This document shows, one piece after another, positions 1 to 7,565 of a DNA stretch of 7,565 nt. The notes beneath the pieces were generated by a model, which searched no databases, had not been told where the DNA came from, and saw only the letters and a program-made list of their open reading frames with translations. Location: positions 1 to 7,565 of the forward strand of contig JAGHDB010000236.1 of NCBI GenBank assembly GCA_021160155.1. Direction: 5' to 3'. The translations under genes and the position numbers were made by a program. How positions within the stretch are numbered: the stretch's first letter is position 1; the number at the start of each line of letters is the position of its first letter. The DNA is from Bacteroidales bacterium (GTDB lineage: Bacteria > Bacteroidota > Bacteroidia > Bacteroidales > UBA12481).

Positions 1-78
1 ATCCTTCTGTGCCTGGAGAGGACCATACAAAACAGGTAAGAAAAAGATGAACAGAATGAAAATATTGGATCGTTGCAT
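1..78 (-). CDS. N-terminal fragment of an exported protein (signal peptide only)
   Basis: Only the first 26 codons lie in the window; the gene continues past the left edge. Reading leftwards from the ATG at 78-76, the peptide starts MQRSN, runs into a strongly hydrophobic stretch (about residues 6-18, rich in I, F and L), and then GPLQAQKD. This is a typical Sec signal peptide with probable cleavage after Ala23 (LQA|Q). No lipobox cysteine is seen, so a periplasmic or outer-membrane destination is more likely than a lipoprotein. An in-frame TAA lies 18 bases upstream of the ATG, which fixes this as the first possible ATG. There is no clear Shine-Dalgarno sequence, as is usual in Bacteroidota. 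It lies 103 bases downstream of guaB on the same strand and could be co-transcribed with it. From memory of Bacteroidota genomes, secreted peptidyl-prolyl isomerases (SurA/PpiC type) can follow guaB, but nothing in these 26 residues tests that. The mature function is unknown. Confidence 0.72.
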   Translation of the reverse strand, partial: MQRSNIFILFIFFLPVLYGPLQAQKD

Positions 79-181
79 AAGAAGTTTGGAAGTTTAAAAG
101 TTGTTTAGTCAACAAGTTAATATGCTTAATTACTTATAACGTATAAACGGGTGGTTTGTTATGAAGGTGATCAATGAATGG
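79..181. other. Intergenic gap downstream of guaB
   Basis: This AT-rich gap of 103 bases separates the guaB stop codon from the start of the exported-protein gene. No GC-rich hairpin with a T tract is visible on the minus strand, so there is no evidence that guaB transcription ends here. Small inverted repeats are present (TTGTT at 101-105 with AACAA at 111-115; TTATA at 134-138 with TATAA at 142-146), but both are too short and AT-rich to call as terminators or operators. No exact TAnnTTTG promoter element was found on the minus strand. Read-through from guaB is therefore the simplest reading. Confidence 0.5.
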
Positions 182-1699
<1,518 letters not shown>

Positions 1700-1702
1700 T
1701 TA

Positions 1703-1710
1703 CAAATTTA
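1703..1710 (-). promoter_or_regulatory. Candidate -7 promoter element for guaB
   Basis: On the minus strand this reads TAAATTTG, an exact match to TAnnTTTG. The expected start of transcription is near 1695-1698, giving a guaB leader of roughly 33 bases. A possible -33 TTG lies on the minus strand at 1735-1733, inside the start of recQ, with a 22-base spacer, slightly long. The predicted start nearly coincides with that of the opposing recQ promoter, so the two promoters would overlap and could compete. Confidence 0.45.
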
Positions 1711-1718
1711 TCAAAGAT

Positions 1719-3647
1719 TTGGAGAGGTATCTCAACATACTGGGCCAATATTGGGGATTCCGCGTATTCAGACCTATGCAGGATGAAATAATCCGTTCGG
1801 TCGGGGAGGGTAGGGATACACTGGCTTTACTGCCAACGGGAGGGGGGAAATCTATTACTTACCAGGTGCCTGCTTTGGCAAAGGAAGGTCTTGCCCTGGT
1901 GATCACCCCGTTGATTTCATTGATGACCGATCAGGTTGACCGGTTGAAAAAACTTGGAATTAAAGCAGTGGCGATCCATTCGGGTTTATCCCGTTTTGAA
2001 GTGGATGTAGCATTGGATAACTGTATTTATGGTGATTACAAATTGCTCTATTTATCTCCGGAAAGACTGGGTACGGAGTTGTTCCTGAGTAGATTGGATA
2101 ATATTAATGTGAATCTGATTGCGGTGGATGAAGCGCACTGTATCTCGCAATGGGGATATGATTTTCGTCCATCGTATTTACGAATTGCCGAAATTCGTGA
2201 CCGCTTACCCGGAGTGCCGGTACTGGCGCTCACTGCTACCGCTACTCCGGAGGTGGTAGATGATATCCAGGATAAATTGCGTTTCTCAAAACACAATGTC
2301 ATACGGCAGACATTTGAGAGAAAAAACCTGGCCTATGTGGTCAGGCAGACAGAAGACAAAGCCTCTTCCCTTTTAAGGATTCTGAACAAACAACAGGGTT
2401 CGGGTATAGTCTATGCCAGGAGCAGGAAACGGGTTGAGGAGATTGCTGCTCTTTTATTAAAGAACGGTATTTCAGCCGGATATTATCATGCAGGATTGGA
2501 TGTTAGGAAGCGAACCGGATTGCAACATGAATGGATGCACGACAAGCTCCGGATTATGGTGGCAACCAATGCATTCGGAATGGGGATTGATAAGGAGAAT
2601 GTGCGTTTGGTAGTGCATTATGAATTGCCAAATTCACCTGAAGCCTATTTTCAGGAAGCCGGCCGTGCCGGCCGTGACGGGCGAAAAGCTTATGCAGTAT
2701 TGCTTTATCACCCTTCAGACCATCAGTCACTGGAAAAGGCTCATACACTTCGCTTCCCGGATGTTGAGATGATTCGAAGAGTATACCAGGCTTTGGGTAA
2801 TTTCTATCAGATTATTCCCGGTTCAGGGAAAGGACAGGCTTTTAATTTTAATCTGAAGGATTTCTGTTCGAAATTCGGGTTTCATACCCTGGCAGCCTAT
2901 CATGCCCTTAAACATCTTGAAAGAAGTGGCTATATTGAGCTAACCGATGAGATCAATCTTCCTTCAAGGATCCATTTTCGTATCACCCGTGATGACCTCT
3001 ACAAGTTTCAGGTGGCAAACGATCGTTTTGATGCTGTAATCAGGCTGATACTCAGGACTTACCCGGGGTTATTCTCAGAATTTGGCCGCATTGATGAAGA
3101 GACTTTGGCAAAAAAGGCCAAAGTGCGTACCGGACTGATCATTCAGGTACTGGAAAACCTCAGGAATCTTGGAGTTATTTATTATCTGAAACCTCAGAGC
3201 AATCCGCAGATTATCTTTACTTCAGAACGCCTCGAAAATCAATCACTGCTGTTCCCTGAAAAATCATATCAGCAACGAAAAGAAGCGGAGAAAAAACGAA
3301 TGAATGTAATGTGGCATTATGCCTCTTCAGATACCCGTTGCCGGAGTCAGCAATTATTGCTCTATTTTGGAGAGAAAGATCCTTTCCGTTGCGGACAGTG
3401 TGATGTGTGTCTGAGAAAACATGAGACCGGCTTGTCACAATATGAGGCTGACAAAATCATACATATTATTTATGAAACGTTGAAGCAAGGTCCTGTGGAT
3501 CAGCAGGAATTGATTGAGTTGACGCATAGCGATCCTTCGAAAGCTGCCACAATAATAAGTTATTTGACGGATCGGGGTTTTATTGCAATCCGTAAGGGGA
3601 AAGTACAGATGATAAACCCTAAAACGGTTCAGGGAGAATTCTTTTAA
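1719..3647 (+). CDS. recQ: RecQ-family ATP-dependent DNA helicase
   Basis: This is a 3'-5' superfamily 2 DNA helicase acting in recombination and fork repair. In the 642 residues: motif 0 GFRVFRPMQDEII (13-25), Walker A LPTGGGKS (38-45, Lys44), DEAH (137-140), the RecQ aromatic loop CISQWGYDFRP (141-151), TATAT (172-176), and motif VI QEAGRAGRDG (312-321). A four-cysteine zinc site follows at Cys541, 558, 561 and 564. Unlike E. coli RecQ, about 220 residues separate motif VI from the first zinc cysteine; this stretch has two winged-helix-like segments (about 390-420 and 462-492). A further winged-helix-like segment (about 578-634) ends the protein, and no HRDC domain is evident. The start is TTG at 1719: no in-frame ATG or GTG lies between the upstream in-frame stop (1677-1679) and here, the next ATG (Met20) would remove motif 0, and ERYLNILGQYWGF is a normal family N-terminus. 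No Shine-Dalgarno sequence is seen. The exonuclease gene follows after 43 bases. Confidence 0.95.
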   Translation: MERYLNILGQYWGFRVFRPMQDEIIRSVGEGRDTLALLPTGGGKSITYQVPALAKEGLALVITPLISLMTDQVDRLKKLGIKAVAIHSGLSRFEVDVALDNCIYGDYKLLYLSPERLGTELFLSRLDNINVNLIAVDEAHCISQWGYDFRPSYLRIAEIRDRLPGVPVLALTATATPEVVDDIQDKLRFSKHNVIRQTFERKNLAYVVRQTEDKASSLLRILNKQQGSGIVYARSRKRVEEIAALLLKNGISAGYYHAGLDVRKRTGLQHEWMHDKLRIMVATNAFGMGIDKENVRLVVHYELPNSPEAYFQEAGRAGRDGRKAYAVLLYHPSDHQSLEKAHTLRFPDVEMIRRVYQALGNFYQIIPGSGKGQAFNFNLKDFCSKFGFHTLAAYHALKHLERSGYIELTDEINLPSRIHFRITRDDLYKFQVANDRFDAVIRLILRTYPGLFSEFGRIDEETLAKKAKVRTGLIIQVLENLRNLGVIYYLKPQSNPQIIFTSERLENQSLLFPEKSYQQRKEAEKKRMNVMWHYASSDTRCRSQQLLLYFGEKDPFRCGQCDVCLRKHETGLSQYEADKIIHIIYETLKQGPVDQQELIELTHSDPSKAATIISYLTDRGFIAIRKGKVQMINPKTVQGEFF

Positions 3648-3657
3648 AAGATTCCTT

Positions 3658-3665
3658 TAAATTTG
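3658..3665 (+). promoter_or_regulatory. Candidate internal -7 promoter element before the exonuclease gene
   Basis: TAAATTTG, identical to the octamers between guaB and recQ, lies in the 43-base gap after recQ. Transcription would start near 3671, about 20 bases before the exonuclease ATG. No clear -33 element is visible upstream, where the recQ coding end lies. If real, it lets the exonuclease-relA-tex genes be expressed independently of recQ. Confidence 0.35.
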
Positions 3666-3690
3666 CCCGCCTTGAATCTTCTAATGAAAA

Positions 3691-4296
3691 ATGAGATATC
3701 CGGCGCATATTGATCGGGAAGCTATCATGAAATTGCCTATGTGCAGTTTCAGGGGGGAGATTGAACTTATTGAACCCCTGCAGGATTGCCGTGCTGCGGT
3801 GGATGAGATCTCTAAATTTTCTGTTGTTGGTTTTGATACTGAGACCAAACCTGTTTTTAAACGGGGTGTGCAAAACAAGATCTCCCTGGTACAATTCTCA
3901 ACCGGTCGTAAAGCTTGGCTTTTTCGATTAAAAAATGCACAGATACCTTTACCTCTCAAACAACTTCTCAAAGAATCCACCATTGAAAAAGTGGGTGTGA
4001 GTGTTCAGGATGATATCCATGCACTGGGTTCCTGTTGTTCGGGAGGAAACTATGGGTTTGTCGATTTGCAAAATATGGTGAATCAATATGGTATAGAAGA
4101 ACTTAGTCTTCGTAAAATGGCTGCTATTGTTCTGAATATCAGAATTTCTAAATCTCAGCAGTTGTCTGATTGGAATGCTCCGGTTCTTTCTGAAGCCCAG
4201 ATCCGTTATGCGGCGACAGATGCATGGATGGCTTTGATGATTTATCAAAAACTTACTAATGGATCAACTTTCCCTAATGAGCTCTGCCGGAAATGA
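3691..4296 (+). CDS. DEDDy-family 3'-5' exonuclease (RNase D / WRN-exonuclease type)
   Basis: This predicted metal-dependent 3'-5' exonuclease has 201 residues, a single catalytic domain. All DEDDy motifs are visible: motif I VVGFDTETKP (Asp49, Glu51), motif II VGVSVQDDIHAL (Asp108, which aligns with the WRN catalytic Asp), and motif III IRYAATDAWMAL (Tyr173, Asp177). There is no HRDC domain as in true RNase D, and it resembles the WRN exonuclease and its stand-alone bacterial relatives more closely. Whether the substrate is DNA or RNA cannot be read from sequence. The ATG at 3691 is preferred over Met13 (3727) because the segment IDREAIMKLPM..F.GEIELI looks like the conserved N-terminus of this family in Bacteroidota; Met13 has a slightly better purine-rich stretch (GGGAAG) upstream and remains possible. 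The stop overlaps the relA start by ATGA. The gene follows recQ after 43 bases, suggesting joint work on DNA ends. A Cys115-Cys116 pair occupies a loop that is often basic in relatives (from memory). Confidence 0.88.
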   Translation: MRYPAHIDREAIMKLPMCSFRGEIELIEPLQDCRAAVDEISKFSVVGFDTETKPVFKRGVQNKISLVQFSTGRKAWLFRLKNAQIPLPLKQLLKESTIEKVGVSVQDDIHALGSCCSGGNYGFVDLQNMVNQYGIEELSLRKMAAIVLNIRISKSQQLSDWNAPVLSEAQIRYAATDAWMALMIYQKLTNGSTFPNELCRK

Positions 4297-6485
4297 AACC
4301 AGTGAACCATATCGCGCAAAGAAAAGCTGCTTTCCTTGACGAAGTGCAGTTGGTTTTTGGTGTGCAGGGACGAAAGAGCTGCCATAAAACAATCGAATTT
4401 ATTGAGTCCCGACTGGAAGCTGAAATTGTAGATAAAACCACTCGCGGGGATATCGGTCAGGCTCTTGATATCGCCGGGATTGTACTGACCAATCTTGGCC
4501 TTGGACTGACCTCTGTGATGACCGCAATGCTTTTTCAGGTTGTTGATTCTGAAGATATTGATGTGGATCAGATCACTGATCAGTTTGGTGAAGAAATTGG
4601 ACGGATGTTTAGAGGAATCAGTAAGATTCACCATCTGAATACTTCAAAAACCCGAATACATGCGGATAAATTTATTGAACTGCTGCTGACTATTTCGGAT
4701 GATATCAGGGTGATTCTGATTAAAACTGCCGAAAGATTATATCGTGTCAGAAATTACCAATTACTGAAAAAGCAGGACCAGGTTCAACTGGCACATGAAG
4801 TATCTGATCTTTACGTGCCACTGACGCATCGTTTAGGACTCTATCTGGTCAAAACCGAGTTTGAAGAGTATTCTATGATGTTGCTGCACCCTGTCGCACA
4901 TCGTGAAATCGAACAAAAATTAAAGGAGAGTAAGAAAGACCGGGAAACCTATATTGCACAATTTATTGATCCGATTCAAAAAAGATTGGATGAAAGCGGC
5001 TTTCGATGTACTATTAAAGGACGGTTTAAATCCATCCATTCGATATGGAAAAAGATGCAAAATCAGGGAGTCGCTTTTGATGAGGTTTATGACCTGTTTG
5101 CCATCCGGATTATCCTGACTAAACCCTCTGAACATGAGAAAGCCGATTGTTGGCAGGTATATTCTATTGTTACAGATCAGTATCCACCTAATCCGAATCG
5201 GTTGAGAGACTGGATTTCAACTCCGAAACCTAATGGGTATGAGTCACTGCATACTACTGTAATCGGACCGGAGGGACGGTGGGTTGAGGTTCAGATACGA
5301 ACCAAAAGAATGGATAGAATTGCCGAAATGGGGCATGCTGCACATTGGAGATATAAAGAGAACCGTTCCGATTCGTCGGATGAAGATATACTGAAAGTGT
5401 TACGTATGGCCCTTGAACAGCAGGATGACGCTGTTTTATCAGGAAACAACCGGGCCAAGCATGAGCTTTACTCTGATCAGATTTATGTGTTCACACCCCA
5501 GGGTGACCTGCTTAAATTAAGGAAGGGAGCCACGGTTCTGGATTTTGCTTTTGGCGTACATACCGATGTGGGGTATCATTGCACGGGAGCTAAAATTAAC
5601 GGACAAATTGTACCTATCCGGCAGCAAATTGTGAATGGAGATATGGTGGAAATACTGACCTCTCCAAACCAAAGGCCCAAAACAGACTGGCTGAATATTG
5701 TGGTGACTTCAAAAGCCAGGTCACGCATTAAAAGGATGTTGAGAGAATCGCAGTATGCGGATGCAGATGAAGGGAAGGAGATTCTCAGGCGTAAACTCGA
5801 ACAGTGGAAAGTCCGTTACAACGTAACTACCATTCATAAATTAGTTAACCGGTTTCACCTGAAAAGTTCATTGGATCTTTATCAGCAAATAGCTGACAAT
5901 AAATTGGATCTGAGTTCTTTAAGAACATATCTAAAGCAAAAGGATCCGGCTGAATACCTGAAGGAGAAATCATTTGTTTCCCGTTCGATTGAAGGATTCA
6001 GTAAAACAATTAAGGGTCAGGAGGATTACCTGGTGATCGATGAAGCAGTGCAGCAGGTAGATTATAAACTGGCTAAATGTTGTAACCCGATCTTCGGAGA
6101 TGAAGTGTTTGGTTTTGTAACCGTGAAGGACGGGGTCAAAATTCACCGTACCAGCTGTCCGAATGCCCCTCAAATGTTTCAGCGATATCCTTACCGGATC
6201 GTGAAGGTGAGTTGGACCTCAACCCATTCGGATACTGCTGAATACACTGTGAATATCAGAGTATCGGGATTGGATGATATTGGTATAGTCAATCAAATCA
6301 GCAAGGTTATCTCATCTGATCTTAAGGTAATGATGCGGGCTATGCATATTTCATCCAGGGATGGAATGTTTGTGGGAATTCTTACATTAGTGGTTTCTGA
6401 CAGATCTCACTTAGAGACGATTATGGCAAGAGTCAAGAAAGTTAAAGGGGTACTTACGGTTAAACGCTCAGAAGAGACTGCATGA
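4293..6485 (+). CDS. relA: Long RelA/SpoT-family (p)ppGpp synthetase with degenerate hydrolase domain
   Basis: It transfers pyrophosphate from ATP to GDP/GTP to make (p)ppGpp, the stringent-response alarmone, and probably works on ribosomes. At 730 residues it has the full layout: an HD-type domain (about 30-160), synthetase (about 235-355), TGS (about 395-456), helical region, zinc-finger segment (Cys596, Cys597, His618, Cys622) and C-terminal ACT domain (about 650-727). The synthetase is intact: Arg244, Asp267, RLRD (303-306, basic RXKD type), PNGYESLHTT (313-322, Tyr316), and VEVQIRT with catalytic Glu332. The HD domain has lost its metal ligands: the usual HP is Gln56-Ala57, HDxxED is FQVVDS (81-86), and the Asp of KLADR is Glu147. 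Hydrolase activity is therefore not expected, and a separate hydrolase should exist elsewhere. The ATG overlaps the exonuclease stop (ATGA), and the 3' end overlaps tex in the same way. The symbol relA is chosen for predicted synthetase-only function; rsh or rel would also fit. Confidence 0.95.
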   Translation: MKPVNHIAQRKAAFLDEVQLVFGVQGRKSCHKTIEFIESRLEAEIVDKTTRGDIGQALDIAGIVLTNLGLGLTSVMTAMLFQVVDSEDIDVDQITDQFGEEIGRMFRGISKIHHLNTSKTRIHADKFIELLLTISDDIRVILIKTAERLYRVRNYQLLKKQDQVQLAHEVSDLYVPLTHRLGLYLVKTEFEEYSMMLLHPVAHREIEQKLKESKKDRETYIAQFIDPIQKRLDESGFRCTIKGRFKSIHSIWKKMQNQGVAFDEVYDLFAIRIILTKPSEHEKADCWQVYSIVTDQYPPNPNRLRDWISTPKPNGYESLHTTVIGPEGRWVEVQIRTKRMDRIAEMGHAAHWRYKENRSDSSDEDILKVLRMALEQQDDAVLSGNNRAKHELYSDQIYVFTPQGDLLKLRKGATVLDFAFGVHTDVGYHCTGAKINGQIVPIRQQIVNGDMVEILTSPNQRPKTDWLNIVVTSKARSRIKRMLRESQYADADEGKEILRRKLEQWKVRYNVTTIHKLVNRFHLKSSLDLYQQIADNKLDLSSLRTYLKQKDPAEYLKEKSFVSRSIEGFSKTIKGQEDYLVIDEAVQQVDYKLAKCCNPIFGDEVFGFVTVKDGVKIHRTSCPNAPQMFQRYPYRIVKVSWTSTHSDTAEYTVNIRVSGLDDIGIVNQISKVISSDLKVMMRAMHISSRDGMFVGILTLVVSDRSHLETIMARVKKVKGVLTVKRSEETA

Positions 6486-7565
6486 TGAATGAAACAGACG
6501 TATCTGTTATTGCCCGCCGGTTAAATTTACAGGAGTGGCAGGTTAGAAACTCACTTTACCTGTTTGAGCAGGGAGCTACCGTCCCGTTTGTCAGTCGCTA
6601 CCGCAAAGAAAAAACAGGAACTCTGGATGAAATACAACTTTTTGAAATAGAGAAATTATCCGTTAAACTCACTGAACTCAACGCCCGGCGTCAAACCATT
6701 CTTGAAACCATCCGTTCGCAGAAAAAACTGACCCCTGAACTCGAGGAGCAGATTAATAAAGCAGACACTTTAACCCTGCTTGAAGATCTTTATCTGCCAT
6801 ATAAGCCCAAGCGAAAAACAAGAGCTTCCATTGCCAGGTCGTTGGGACTTGAACCGCTGGCCCGGATGATAATGGGCCAGAATATTCCGGATCTGGAACA
6901 TCGGGCGGAAGACTTTTTAAATGATCAGGTGAAAAGTGCCGAAGAGGCATTGGCCGGAGCCCGTGATATAGCAGCCGAATGGATCAATGAAAATCGCCAG
7001 GTAAGAGAATGCATCAGGAGATTATTTGAACGTGAAGCAATAATCCGCTCAAAGATAATCAGGGGAAAAGAGGACGAAGGGCGTAAGTATGTGAATTATT
7101 TTGATTCTTCCGAAAATCTTAACAAATGTCCGTCACACCGCTTACTGGCCATGCTTCGGGGAGAACGTGAAAAATTATTACACCTCTCGATTGAACCGGA
7201 TGAAGAAAAGGCGGTACGGTTAATAGAAGAGATGGTCATTCATCGTAATTCCGCATCCGCAGTACAGCTTCAAATAGCCATTCCGGATGCCTATAAAAGG
7301 TTACTCAAACCATCTATTGAAAATGAATATCGTGCTATTTACAAGGAGAAAGCTGATGAAGCTGCCATTTCTGTATTTGCAGAAAACCTGCGACAATTAT
7401 TGTTAATGCCGCCGCTTGGCCAGAAAAGCATTCTGGCTATTGATCCGGGATACCGGACCGGCTGTAAAATTGTCTGCCTTGATCCTCAGGGACAACTGGT
7501 GCATAATGAAACTGTTTATCCCCATCCGCCGCAAAGAGAGGTGGGCCCGGCGGCACGTAAAATTA
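6482..7565 (+). CDS. tex: Tex-family RNA-binding transcription accessory protein, 3' end missing
   Basis: The frame is open from the ATG at 6482 to the right edge, giving 361 complete codons. Full-length Tex is about 700-780 residues, so roughly half is present. Tex is a cytosolic, nucleic-acid-binding protein related to eukaryotic Spt6. Visible here are the N-terminal helical region with GATVPFVSRYRKEKTG (about 28-43), the highly conserved LEDLYLPYKPKRKTRA (100-115), and the start of the YqgF/RNase H-like domain with LAIDPGYRTGCK (319-330, Asp321). The helix-hairpin-helix and S1 RNA-binding domains would lie beyond the window. The first ATG forms an ATGA overlap with the relA stop; a second ATG directly after it (6485) overlaps the stop by one base, so the exact start is uncertain by one codon. 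Either arrangement suggests translational coupling to relA. No frameshift is seen. Confidence 0.94.
   Translation, partial: MMNETDVSVIARRLNLQEWQVRNSLYLFEQGATVPFVSRYRKEKTGTLDEIQLFEIEKLSVKLTELNARRQTILETIRSQKKLTPELEEQINKADTLTLLEDLYLPYKPKRKTRASIARSLGLEPLARMIMGQNIPDLEHRAEDFLNDQVKSAEEALAGARDIAAEWINENRQVRECIRRLFEREAIIRSKIIRGKEDEGRKYVNYFDSSENLNKCPSHRLLAMLRGEREKLLHLSIEPDEEKAVRLIEEMVIHRNSASAVQLQIAIPDAYKRLLKPSIENEYRAIYKEKADEAAISVFAENLRQLLLMPPLGQKSILAIDPGYRTGCKIVCLDPQGQLVHNETVYPHPPQREVGPAARKI

Noticed and set aside
101..146. Small inverted repeats downstream of guaB as terminator or operator
   Set aside because: Arms of only five A/T-rich bases, no T tract; expected by chance in AT-rich DNA.
2660..2680. 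Tandem GGCCGTGCC/GGCCGTGAC-like repeat
   Set aside because: It simply encodes the repeated AGRAGRD of helicase motif VI; explained by the protein.
3641..3650. Palindrome CTTTTAAAAG at the recQ stop codon as a terminator
   Set aside because: Perfect but almost all A/T, with no GC stem or loop, so it would not form a stable terminator hairpin.
3684..3713. Ten-codon leader peptide (ATG at 3684) before the exonuclease gene
   Set aside because: Very short, in another frame from the exonuclease and overlapping its start, with no ribosome-binding signal; chance is sufficient.
3619..3983. Minus-strand open frames over the recQ-exonuclease gap
   Set aside because: Two overlapping short frames in different registers, both mostly antisense to the exonuclease gene; no family resemblance.
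4245..4634. Minus-strand open frame of 129 codons across the exonuclease-relA junction
   Set aside because: Antisense to two well-supported genes, no recognisable domain, no promoter or ribosome-binding signal.

Overview
The window looks like chromosomal core-genome DNA from a member of the Bacteroidota, probably Bacteroidales-like. This is inferred from moderate GC content, the absence of clear Shine-Dalgarno sequences, exact matches to the Bacteroidota -7 promoter element (TAnnTTTG) in the gaps, and the protein families. No mobile element, CRISPR array, tRNA or rRNA was seen, and no gap between genes exceeds about 110 bases.

Left arm, minus strand: guaB (IMP dehydrogenase, complete) is followed 103 bases downstream by the first 26 codons of a secreted protein that runs off the left edge; only its signal peptide is visible. 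Right arm, plus strand: recQ (RecQ helicase with an unusual C-terminal layout and a TTG start), a stand-alone DEDDy 3'-5' exonuclease, a long RelA/SpoT-type (p)ppGpp synthetase, and the 5' part of tex, which runs off the right edge. The exonuclease/relA and relA/tex junctions are both ATGA overlaps, so these three genes are probably translationally coupled. The recQ-exonuclease gap is 43 bases and holds a possible internal promoter.

The 55-base divergent gap between guaB and recQ holds an 11-bp perfect inverted repeat with a 10-base spacer. Each arm contains the octamer TAAATTTG reading towards the spacer, so the two halves could be the -7 elements of two overlapping divergent promoters. The same octamer recurs upstream of the exonuclease gene.

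How the genes fit together: guaB makes XMP, the precursor of GMP and GTP, and the RelA-type enzyme uses GTP/GDP to make the alarmone (p)ppGpp, which in many bacteria feeds back on purine synthesis. RecQ and the exonuclease together resemble the two catalytic halves of eukaryotic WRN, here as separate neighbouring genes. The relA product has lost the key residues of its hydrolase (HD) half while keeping a complete synthetase half of the basic RXKD type. I did not find a clearly undescribed system. The points most worth a second look are the promoter palindrome, the RecQ domain order, the recQ-exonuclease pair and the hydrolase-dead synthetase.
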